The notes under the pieces are model-generated. The model was given only the letters and a program-made list of their open reading frames with translations. It had not been told where the DNA came from and made no database searches. A program made the position numbers and the translations under genes. DNA of 64,000 bases. It comes from Diaporthe sp. PMI_573. Its lineage: Eukaryota; Ascomycota; Sordariomycetes; Diaporthales; Diaporthaceae. Positions 34,329 through 44,539 of this stretch are shown here, one piece after another. How positions within the stretch are numbered: position 1 is the stretch's first letter; each line of letters opens with the position of its first letter. The stretch covers positions 1,054,001-1,118,000 of the forward strand of contig JAJTUP010000015.1 of the NCBI GenBank assembly GCA_021399435.1, written 5' to 3'.

Positions 34329-36292
34329 ATGCGTCGTGCCGCTACGAGGGCGTTTCGGACGTGTCAATGCACCGTTCGAGGCCACCGCGGTCTCTCGTAC
34401 CGAGCTAATCGACGGGGCTCCTACGTCCACAGCTCGCTGCTGCAGAGTCAGATCCCTGCCCACACCCAGCAGACCCTCCGCTTCTCCTTCACCTCGCGAG
34501 CGCCCATCAAGCATGCCCACACCGTAAGAGAGCCTCTCCAATCCTCGATGAATGCACGAAGGGCCGCCGTCGCCCTGCTGTCCGGTATTGTCGGCTACGG
34601 AGCCTACTACACCTACAACGGCAACTCGACAGACACCGCCTCCGCCCTCACCCGCGGCTTCTCGTCCTCCTCGTCCTCCTCCACCAGCCCCGGCGATGCC
34701 ATCCCCACCCGCTCCGTCCTCGTCATAGGAGCCGAAGAACTGTCCACTGGCACATTTGTTGGGGACGGGCCCATAAGCAAGACGACGGATGACGAGGGTC
34801 GCGCCATTGTCGAGATGCTGACGGCTGACCAGTCGACGCAGAAGCTGAGGAAGATGGAGGAGTCCTACCTGGTCAACAGGGGGAAGGGCGTCGTCAGGTA
34901 CGATCAGGTCCAGCTGCCAAGCAACAACCCCATCGAGGACGATCATGCCGAGAAGATCGTCGAGGTTCCCGTAAGGGGCCCCTCCGAGTCTGGCAGCGAC
35001 TGGATGTTTTGGGGAGTCTTTGACGGTCATTCGTAAGTCCACAAGACGGTCTTCCATCCAAGGCATCCGTCCTAACTCAGAGGCAAACAGCGGCTGGACG
35101 ACCTCGGCGAAGCTTCGGCAGGATCTCATCCGCTACGTCGCGCGCGAGCTCAACGAGACTTACAAGGCCGGTGGATATTCTCCCACGTCGGAGGCTGTCG
35201 ATATCGCCATGAAGAAGGGATTCACACGTCTGGATGACGAGATTGTGCACCATAGTGTGCAGGAAGTCTTGAAGTCAAACTCCCGCTCCGTGGCCGCAGA
35301 GCTACTCGCGCCGGCGCTGTCTGGGTCCTGTGCTCTGTTGTCCTTCTACGACAGCCAGTCGAATCTCCTACGTGTCGCCTGTACTGGAGACTCCCGGGCG
35401 GTGCTGGGGCGTCGCTCCGACAATGGCAAGTGGACTGCCACTCCGCTCTCGGTTGACCAGACCGGCGGCAACCCAGATGAGGCCAACCGGTTACGAAAGC
35501 AGCACCCTGGTGAGGAGCATGTTGTTCGGCACGGTAGAATTCTGGGAGGCCTGGAGCCTTCGCGTGCGTTCGGCGATGCTAGCTACAAGTGGAGCAAGGA
35601 GATTGCGGAAAAGCTACGACAGTCATTCTTCGGCCGCTCCCAGTCTCCCCTCCTCAAGACGCCCCCATACGTAACAGCGGAGCCAGTGGTCACGACTACG
35701 AAGGTCCACCCCGAGAAGGGCGACTTCCTGGTTCTGGCCACCGATGGCCTATGGGAGATGCTCACCAACGAGGAGGTCGTCGGGCTTGTGGGCAAGTGGC
35801 TCGAAACCCAGACCAACAAGGCCTCGACTTCACAGTTCGACTCGGTGTGGGGTAGGATCTTCGGTGCGTCGCAGAAGAACGGCCTGCCAGTTGAACAAGG
35901 CACAACTGCAGCCGGTGATGACGGCCAGAAGACACCGATCCGTGTACGACAGTGGGGCATCTCCAAGGACGACGACAGATTCGTTGTGAAGGACAGCAAC
36001 GTTGCCACCCATCTCATTCGCAACGCTCTCGGCGGAAAGAACGAGGAGATGGTGTCGGCGCTTCTGACACTGCCGTCTCCTTACTCGCGACGATATAGGT
36101 GAGTTGGAACCGGTGTACACTTACCCTACCAAAATGATCTCCGCTGACAATACGTTAAACACACACAGAGACGATCTCACAGTCCAGGTCATCTTCTTTG
36201 GCAACGGCGAGAAGGCGCAGAGCCAGAGTGAGGAGGTCGTCGTCAACAAGGATGCCACCGCCCCGCCCAAGCCCCTCAAGGCAAAGCTATGA
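34329..36292 (+). CDS. Mitochondrial PP2C phosphatase (Ptc5/PDP-type)
   Basis: Mn/Mg-dependent Ser/Thr phosphatase of the mitochondrial PP2C branch that includes yeast Ptc5, which activates pyruvate dehydrogenase by dephosphorylation; that substrate is inferred. Exons: 34329-35032, 35091-36098 and 36169-36292; 611 aa. The first 60 residues are Arg/Ser-rich without acids, a matrix-targeting presequence (MRRAATRAFRT). A short hydrophobic stretch follows (VALLSGIVGYGAYYTY), then the catalytic domain: WGVFDGHSG (metal site, split by intron 1), SGSCALLSFYD, VACTGDSRAVLG, ATDGLWEML and finally RDDLTVQVIFFG after intron 2. A large insertion (about residues 460-540) separates the last two motifs, typical of this branch. 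Confidence 0.9.
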
Positions 36293-37832
36293 AGCATACA
36301 GAGGCAGCACCTGTGTTGTGCACAATGTACAAAAGCCATTCCAGTGAGCGAGGCGTTCCACGCGGGCTGGCAGTAGTCAGAGCCCGGGGACACGTCGATA
36401 CGGGGTCACGGAGTAGAGTGGGAGCCGGGCACGAGTGAGAACCTATCATTCAACCCCAGATGGGAACCATGGAAGGACCCACAGAGCGAGGTATGCATGC
36501 GACATTTCAAGGTTGCAGCGGGTGCCGATTTCAAAGCTCTGCTGGCGGCTGACAGGGCCCTTGAACGAGTTGGGCAATGAAGGATGGATAATGTACAGCA
36601 TTAGGCCCCAGTATGTAGACCAATACTGAATTCACGATGTTGAGCGAGTCATAAAAAGGTGTGCCATTGTCGTGTTTTTGCAGGTGGCGATGGTTGTATT
36701 CTAACGATGGTGCATCTGTACCCTGGCATACCCGCTCAATCCAACCGGCACACAGACAAAATGTTGAGAGGAACTCGAAACACAAGCCTGCATCTTCAAA
36801 TGGAGCTCCCCTCGGTGATAATGACGTCACCCGGTTAGTTGCGGAGCGCCGTATCTTTATCGCGGCTCCCGTGACAAAGAAGCTCGGGGGACATGTGGAA
36901 GCTTGGGAGCCACGGAGCTTCCAAGCCCCCGAGATCACCCTGCTACTGTGTAGGTGCCTACAACCTAGCCAGGCTAGACCAAATGCCGATGCAAGACTTG
37001 CTGCAGCGACAAGCAGCACGCTGCTGGGCTCGCTGAATTGACTGTTGGCTGGTTGGTCAGGTACAACCAACCGTACAAGCCGGGGGGCCAAGACCAGGAA
37101 CAGGAACGGCAGAAGGAACAGAGCAGGGCCTTCGGGCCTTCAGGGTGTCCCTGCTGTTTCCGAATTTATCTCAACGTGCCACAGACGAAAACCAAGTGCA
37201 TTCCTTGCAGAAAGAGCCCCGTCTGGTTGCAGCTCCAACTCACCTGGCCTGGCCGGCCAGCCTGGCCAGCTCAGCTCTGAGGCTGGGTCACAGATCCCCG
37301 GGTGGATAACGACGGCGGCTGCTGTTGTTAGGTACCTACTCTGTACCTGCTTGGGTGCTCTGCACGCCTACCTGACCGCTCCTGAACAAGTCAGCAAGCA
37401 GTTCCATCGTGAGGCTAAGCAGGAGCAGTAGCTCCTTCCATGCGCCATCCCAAACCCTTGGCGTGTTTTCTCTCTGCAGCTTCGTGGCGATTGATTTTTT
37501 TCTGGCTCTCCTCTCTGCCTACCATCTATCTACCTAGGTTCCCAGGTAGTAGTAGCATGGTAGCGCCTGGACGAGTCCACCGTGCACCCCCACCGGAGCT
37601 TATCGTCACCTTCCCACCTCCCAGAGCTTCCCAGCTCAACCTTTTCCCTCAACCTTGCTCCCTCTTCATACCTCGAAATATATCCCCCTAGCATTGGATA
37701 GCAGAGATAGCGATTATATCTCTTGGTCGGTTGACATTGCCGAGCTGCTGCACCTGCCTCCGCTGCCGAACCTATACCATTGAGCTTAATCCGTCTTGCC
37801 GCAGCTCGCCCCGGTGAGCCTCGCTGACAACC
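36293..37832. other. Intergenic, 1.5 kb, GH63 promoter
   Basis: No supported gene; frames at 36531-37091 and 36661-37041 have no domain. It includes a perfect TAGGTACCTA palindrome at 37329-37338 and a CTACCT...AGGTAG inverted repeat at 37530-37549. The last 300 bases are C/T-rich, as expected of the GH63 leader. Confidence 0.5.
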
Positions 37833-40800
37833 ATGGTCGTCTACGACAATCATGAGATTCTGGCTGCCGAGGAGAAGCGGTTGAAGGAAGACCGTCACCG
37901 CACCAAGTACTGGAAGAAGTGGGGCTCGTATCTGGCCGAGAGGCAGTGGGCTACAGGTTCGTCGCACCCGGGCGCCTTTGTGCTCTTTGTGCTCTTTGTG
38001 CTGTGGTGCGCCAGCACCTGGGCATGGTGGGGAGTTTCTAGCTGACGAGAGTGCCCAATTGTAGTACGAGAGGACTACAGCGGCGACGGTGACGCCTGGA
38101 GTCGTGAGTGATCAGGCCCCTTTTTTTTGTGTTTCCAAAACTCCAAAGTCCACCTCCACATCTTCTAAATCCGGGGATCCTGGGGCGCGATTCATAATCT
38201 AGGGTTCATGGCGATTACTGACAATAGCCCCTCCACAAGACTTTCCCCACGATCACGCGCGTTCCCGGGCATACCGATGGGGCGAAGATGGCATTGCCGG
38301 AGTCTGCGACACCCACGGCTACGAGAATATCGCCTTTGCCTTCTGGAACGAGAAGGAGTGCGTCTGCACCCTGTCTGTCAACATGCCTTGTCGGACCCGG
38401 CCGCTGACCTGACAATAGCCCATTCCTCAAGGAGAGACTCTTCGGCTTGTCCAACCCACAAGGGAACCACGGCGAGAGTCTCAAGGAGGCACATTTTCAC
38501 CTGGACAACACACCTGTCGGTATCCCTCCGTTCCTTGGACTTAGACAATACTTACTGACCTTGTGACTTGATGCAGACTGTACATCCCCCCCTCCTCCTC
38601 CCGAAGCAGCCCCGTTCCGTCTGACTAGAGCTTACCCTGTTTCAGCACTCCTATATGAAGTTTCTCTACAAGTACCCCCAATGCGAGTTTCCCTACGAAG
38701 ATCTACGAACCGAAAACGCAAAGCGAAGCAAGCAGGATAAGGAATATCAAATTCTCGACACAGGCTGCTTTAAGGACGACAAGTACTGGGACATAATCAT
38801 CGAGACAGCCAAAGAGGACGACGACCCGGATTCGATACTCTTCCGAGTGACTGCTTGGAATCGTGGCAATGAGCCTAAGCCAATTCATATCATTCCTCAC
38901 GTGTGGTTCAGAAACACTTGGGCCTGGGGTCGCGAGCCTGCCGAGAACAAGCCCTCGATAAGGTTGCACTCTGAGAATTTGGCCAAGTCGCACCATCAAT
39001 CGCTTGGAGATAGGTACTTCCTGCTATCTCCTTCCCCGGGCGTTGGTCCCAGTGGGGATGATGTCGACCCAAAAATGCTCTTCACCGAGAATGACACCAA
39101 CTTCGAGCTTCTCTACGACGGAGAGAACCCACAACCCTACGTGAAGGACGCTTTCCACAGGCACATTGTGGATGGGGAGAAGGATGCTGTGAATCCGGCA
39201 CAGCGCGGGACGAAATGCGCCGCCTGGTTCCCATTTAATGAGGCCGGTGGTGTCCCACCAGGGGAGTGTGCCGGTATGTTTGAATCTTCCGTCAGGTGGG
39301 TATGAGGGCTTTCGCTGATGACCGCAGTTGTCCGTTTCCGATTCAGCAAGAAGAACGACACCTACCTTGACGAAGAGGAATTCGATGACATTATCGAGCG
39401 GCGCAAGGACGAAGCTGATGACTTTTACTACAAGATCAGCCCCTTGCCCATGTCTGATGATCTGCGCAACATCCAGCGGCAGGCGTTCTCGGGCATGATG
39501 TGGTGCAAGCAACATTATCTGTTCATCTGGGACCAGTGGGCTAATGGCGACCCGGCGCAGCCACCACCCCCGCCAGATAGAAAGGCCATCAGAAACTCGC
39601 AGTGGAGGCACATGCATTGCGACGACATCCTCTCTATGCCCGACTCGTGGGAATACCCCTTCTTCGCAGCTTGGGACAGCGCTTTCCACTGCATCCCTCT
39701 GGCCATGATCGACCCTGACTTTGCCAAGAAGCAACTGGATCTGTTCACCAGGGAGTGGTATTGTCATCCGAATGGGCAACTCCCTGCCTACGAATGGAAC
39801 TTTGGAGACGTGAACCCTCCAGTCCATGCTTGGGCAACCTTCCGCACCTTCAAGATTGAGCGCAAGTTATACGGACGGCAGGATCTCGATTTCCTGGAGC
39901 GCGTATTCCAGAAACTACTCCTGAACTTCACGTGGTGGGTCAACCGCAAGGATGTTGAGGGAAAGAATGTCTTCGAGGGTGGATTTCTTGGTTTGGACAA
40001 CATCGGACTGTTCAACCGGTCAGACCCCCTTCCCACGGGCGGTACCCTGGAGCAAGCAGACAGCACAGGCTGGATGGCATTCTACTGCCTCTGTATGCTG
40101 AACATCAGTCTTGAGCTCGCCAAGCATCGGCGCACATACGAGGACATTGCTTCAAAATTCTTTGAGCACTTCATCCTCATCAGCGACGCAATGACGTTCA
40201 GAACGGGACAAAAAGACGAGAAATCGCTGTGGAACGACGAAGACGGCTTCTACTACGACGCAATCTCGTGGGGTGGGCCTTGGATTCAACAACTGCCCGT
40301 CCGTTCTCTGGTCGGCCTGATCCCGATGTATGCCACTCTTACCCTAGAGCCAGAGCTGATCAACAAGCTTCCTTCCTTCAAGAGAAGGTTGGAATGGTTC
40401 ATGGCGAACAAGTGCGACGTTGCAGAGCGGAACATGCACAGTATCCGCAAGCGAGGAAAGGGGAACCGAATTCTCCTCTCCATCGTGAGCAAGGACCGAC
40501 TGGAGAAGCTCTTGAAACGTATGCTGGATGAGGACGAGTTCTTGAGTCCTCACGGCATCCGATCTCTGTCCAAGTACCACGAGAAGCATCCCTACTCCAT
40601 GGACGTCAACGGACAGCAGTTCCAGGTGAGCTATGTCCCAGGTGACTCTGATAGCGGTCTCTTCGGAGGAAACAGCAACTGGCGCGGCCCGGTCTGGCTT
40701 TGCGTCAACTTCCTTCTCATTGAGTCGCTGCAGCGATACTACTTGTTTTTCGGGCAGAGCCTGCAGGTTGAGTGTCCCGTTGGCTCCGGCGACTACATGC

Positions 40801-41471
40801 ATCTGGGCCATGTGTCTGAGGAACTTCAGCACCGGCTGCAGCACCTCTTCACCCGTGACAATGATGGCCGCCGAGCTATCAACGCCGGTGACGACACCCT
40901 CGACTTCGATCCTCTGTGGAAGGACAATATGTGGTTCCATGAATTCTTCGATGGCGACACAGGCCGTGGTCTGGGAGCGACACATCAATGTGGCTGGACA
41001 GGTTTGATCGCCAGACTGATCCACGACACAGGGTAAGAATAGGGCCTGACCCGATTTGTACCATCCATCCAACAGACCTCCTGACTGACTCTGAACAGTG
41101 TCACCTGCCGCCTTCCACAGACGCCGCGCACACCCTCGATTGGCATGGCTCATTACTTCGATGATGTGTTTAGCAGACAGGTCATTCCGCGGTCGCCATC
41201 GATGCCTCGCATCAGGCGGTCATCGACAGCACGGTCGATAGGTGCACGGAGCGACTTCGATCAAAGTGAGGCCAACGGCTACGACGATGACCATGATGGT
41301 CACAGTATTAGTGGTAGTGTTATCCTGACCGACGACCCGCAGCGCATCCGCGAAAAGGAGGAGGCGGATGAGCACATGCACAACTACATCGCGGAGCAGC
41401 TTGAGAGGGTCAAGAGTGAACAACTCAGTAATGGCTACGAGAAGGGCGATGAGCTCGAGGCCCAACACTGA
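37833..41471 (+). CDS. GH63-family glucosidase-like protein (yeast YMR196W-type)
   Basis: Large cytosolic-looking member of glycoside hydrolase family 63, of the branch typified by uncharacterised yeast YMR196W rather than ER glucosidase I. Seven exons: 37833-37956, 38065-38103, 38228-38357, 38419-38515, 38646-39273, 39328-41032 and 41099-41471; 1031 aa, frame kept throughout. The exon 4 donor is the weakest point (GTCGGT chosen over GTATCC, because it restores DNTP-HSYMK). There is no signal peptide. Early segments are [10 protein letters not shown] and [10 protein letters not shown]; the (alpha/alpha)6-barrel region contains [38 protein letters not shown] [20 protein letters not shown] and [11 protein letters not shown], with acidic residues in catalytic positions. 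The last 100 residues are Ser/Arg/Asp-rich and disordered. Substrate unknown. Confidence 0.9.
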
Positions 41472-41753
41472 TGGCTATGTGGCGAAGGGGTATAGTCGAC
41501 CTATACCACCCAAGTCTCCAGAAGTGTCATGAGGGTGGTTGTTAGAATTAACGATGAAGCAGAGGCGGGAGACTGCGTGAATACGGAGCACTGTGCCTCG
41601 GGATATTGGATAATAGACCGCATGGCATCACTAGAAAGAATATATCATTTTCTGGCGAGTCTCGTTAAAAAAAAAAATTGTCAGTCAGAGTGCCTGGTAT
41701 CTCCTATGGACTGGCTATGTGCAAAGAATGTCGTTCGTCCCAAATCACTCGCT

Positions 41754-43928
41754 CTATGAGCTGCAGCTACACTGCATAGCTCTTTGGAACCTGGGTACGT
41801 CGCCCGTCCACCGCACTTCCTCTTCCCTGTCACCCTTGTACACAGCCCCTTCGAACTTCTCGCCGTCCCACTGCTCCTCAAACGGATGCAGCGCCATTTG
41901 CATGACCCGCCGCAAAACATCACGCTCCCCGCCCTTCTCCACCCTCTGGATGACCTCGTCCAAGACAAAGCTCCGCGGGATGAAACTGGGGTTGACCTTC
42001 TTCATCGCGGCCATCCTCTCCTCCTCCTTGGCCGGCTCAACCACCCGCTTCCCATCCTCGCCCTCCACGCCCCAGTCCTCGACGATCCGTATCCGCCACT
42101 TGTCCAGCCACTCGGCCACCCGCTCCCTCGCCTCGGCGTCGGAGACGCCCGCAGCGCTGATTCCTTCCTTGTGGAAGAAGGCGCGCGCCGTCTCCCTCCT
42201 CAGGTCCTCGGTAGCCAAGCCCGCCGCCCTGACGTAGCTGAGCCGGCGGAAGGTGTGGTGGAAGTCCAGCTCCAGGGCCTCCATCGTGTCGAGCAGGCCG
42301 CTGAACAGGTCCTGGAAGTCGGACTCCTGGAAGTGCCGGAGGCCCAGCCTTGCCGCCATGAGCCGCTTGTACTCGGCCAGGAAAACGGCCTTGTACTCCT
42401 CGCCGGCCTGCTCGATGAGCTTCTCGGCGCGCGCGACCAGCTCGTCCGCCTCGGGGCCCTCGGACACGCCGTCCACGACGAACTTGTCCGTGTCGACGGT
42501 GGCGCCCGCGCCGAGCAGCTCGCCGATCGCCTCGCCCAGGCGCACGAGGTTCCACCAGATTATGGTGGGCTGGTTGCGGTAGCTGTACCGGAGCATGTGG
42601 TCGTCGTGGTTGGGCGTGTAGGCCGGGTCGAAGTTGTCCATGAAGGCAAACGGTCCAAAATCGATGGAGAGCCCGTAGATGGAGGTATTGTCCGTGTTCA
42701 GCACGCCGTTCATGAAGCCGTAGGCCTGCCACTTGGCGACAGTGAGCGCGTTGCGCCGCACAACCTCCCGGTACATCCTCGCGAAGCGGTTCTCCGCCGC
42801 GTCAGCGGGGCCCTGCACCTCGTCTTTGCCAACGACACCCCTCGGCGGGCGTTCCAGATCGGGGGCGACGGCTGGCTTCTCTGGATTGCTGAGCCTGGCC
42901 GGCAGCCGGTCCCAGCCGCCGAGCACCTCTTCGGCGACGTATGTGGCCAGCTTTCTGATGGACTCCCTATCGTTCCTTGCCCGGAGGATGTCGAAGTTTC
43001 CTAACCGCACCCAGCTCTGCGCGAAGCGCACGACGATGGCTCCCGGCTCGAAGGCCTCCCGGCGGACCTTGCTGTGCGGTAACAAGCTCAGCGCCAGTGC
43101 GCGCGTCGTCGGGATGCCCAGAGCGTTCAGCGCCTCGCTGACGACAAACTCGCGGATGCTGCTCCGCAACACGGCCTTTCCGTCCGCGAAACGGCTGTAG
43201 GGCGTCATGCCCGCGCCCTTGAGCTGGACCTCGTACCGCGTCTCGCCCCCCTTGGTCCACGGGTCGCTGGCCGCCGCCGTGGGCGCTGACGTCGCCGTCT
43301 CGAACAGGCTGATGGCCCGCCCGTCGCCGAGCTGGCCCGCCCACTGGCCGAACTGGAACCCGCCGTACAGCTGTGCCCACGGGTAGCCGCCGGTGAGCCG
43401 CTCCTCGTCCCACCCTAGGAGGACGTTACCGGCCGCCCACTGCCGGAAGTCCTCGGTGGTGGCCTCGGCGGGCTTAATGTCCAGGTCACGCAGCGCGGCG
43501 GGGGAGATGGCGAGGAGCTCCGGGTCGGTCTGGGTCTGGGGCCGCACCCAGGTGAAGAGCCCGCCGCGGACCTGCCTCGGCGTGATCTGGTCCCTTGGGG
43601 TCTTGTGGGAGTCGGCGGGCGTGGGGAAGAGCGGGTCGGGCGGGAGCTGGGAGGTGAAGCGCCATGATTTCGGCAGGGTCGCGAGGGTATGGGCGCCCTG
43701 TCCATTGGGCTGTTTTTGCGGGGCTTGCTTGTTCAGGCTCTCGCGGTGCTCTGCCTCGAGGGTTTCTTTCGTCCATGGCGTCGACGTGGGAGCGGACTGG
43801 GCCGGGGTGACCGCGTTGCCGTTCTGGATGAGTTGCTCGGACATGGAGGATAGACGACGGGCGGCAGTGGCTGGGGCAGACACAGATATGCGCCGGAGCT
43901 GGAGGGGAAGACTCGTGCGCAACGGCAT
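41754..43928 (-). CDS. SelO protein adenylyltransferase (Fmp40-like)
   Basis: Pseudokinase-fold enzyme that AMPylates proteins in mitochondria and is linked to the redox response. Intronless, 724 aa. A Arg/Ser/Ala-rich presequence (MPLRTSLPLQLRRISV) precedes a Pro-rich linker. SelO landmarks are YGGFQFGQWAGQLGDGRA, RYEVQLKGAGMTPYSR, GKAVLRSSIREFVVSEAL, the flipped-ATP kinase-like segment MNGVLNTDNTSIYGLSIDFG with its Asn and DFG-type Asp, and CSCSS at the extreme C-terminus. In animals the penultimate Cys position is selenocysteine; here it is Cys, as in yeast. A second ATG at residue 29 could give a non-presequence form. The antisense frame of 406 aa is a shadow caused by GC-rich codons. Confidence 0.95.
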   Translation of the reverse strand: MPLRTSLPLQLRRISVSAPATAARRLSSMSEQLIQNGNAVTPAQSAPTSTPWTKETLEAEHRESLNKQAPQKQPNGQGAHTLATLPKSWRFTSQLPPDPLFPTPADSHKTPRDQITPRQVRGGLFTWVRPQTQTDPELLAISPAALRDLDIKPAEATTEDFRQWAAGNVLLGWDEERLTGGYPWAQLYGGFQFGQWAGQLGDGRAISLFETATSAPTAAASDPWTKGGETRYEVQLKGAGMTPYSRFADGKAVLRSSIREFVVSEALNALGIPTTRALALSLLPHSKVRREAFEPGAIVVRFAQSWVRLGNFDILRARNDRESIRKLATYVAEEVLGGWDRLPARLSNPEKPAVAPDLERPPRGVVGKDEVQGPADAAENRFARMYREVVRRNALTVAKWQAYGFMNGVLNTDNTSIYGLSIDFGPFAFMDNFDPAYTPNHDDHMLRYSYRNQPTIIWWNLVRLGEAIGELLGAGATVDTDKFVVDGVSEGPEADELVARAEKLIEQAGEEYKAVFLAEYKRLMAARLGLRHFQESDFQDLFSGLLDTMEALELDFHHTFRRLSYVRAAGLATEDLRRETARAFFHKEGISAAGVSDAEARERVAEWLDKWRIRIVEDWGVEGEDGKRVVEPAKEEERMAAMKKVNPSFIPRSFVLDEVIQRVEKGGERDVLRRVMQMALHPFEEQWDGEKFEGAVYKGDREEEVRWTGDVPRFQRAMQCSCSS

Positions 43929-44539
43929 TTACGATGTCTGAGGGGGGGGGGATTGCACTTGTCGCATGTCGCAGTCCGCCGGCCGCTTCTACTGGACGCA
44001 GAAGAAGAGCTCGGGGCTGCCGAGGTTTTGTTTGTATTTCAAAGCAGAGGACAGTTCCGGCTAAAAAATTGTCTCAACGCTTTCCCTGCAAACCCAAGGA
44101 AGAAGATGTCATTCTGCGATGGCTACAGCGCCACTGCGTATAGAGATCCTCGGGGCGCATTAGCTTCCACGAAGATGCGAATTCATGGTGATGTCAGTCG
44201 CTCCTCATTTGGAATTATGGCGGTGGCTTACTCGCCACCCCCCCCCCCATTGAAGACCCCTCTCCCCCACCTCCTGGCGCGTTTTCACTTAGGTAGGGTT
44301 ACGAGGGTTCCTCTCCCTAAAAGTGTCCGAGTCTCTCAATCCATCAATGAGACTATCACAGGTCAATTGCGGATTGGGTGAAAGGTATTAATTCTTTGGT
44401 GCTATGTTGCTAGCTCAACCAGCACCAGTCATGGAACAACTGGTTCAAGCAATATCCTAAAGGCACGCACGCTCTCTATTCTTCCCTCAAAATTGTTCCT
44501 GGAGACACGATGCTTTCTTTGTCGCTCTGGAAAATGGCC
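43929..44539. other. Intergenic, SelO promoter and helicase 3' flank
   Basis: Contains a G run just upstream of the SelO ATG (43941-43950) and a C run at about 44237-44247. No supported gene. Confidence 0.5.

Noticed and set aside
41784..43004. 406-aa + strand frame
   Set aside because: Antisense shadow of the strongly coding SelO gene; Leu/Arg/Pro/His-rich without domain.
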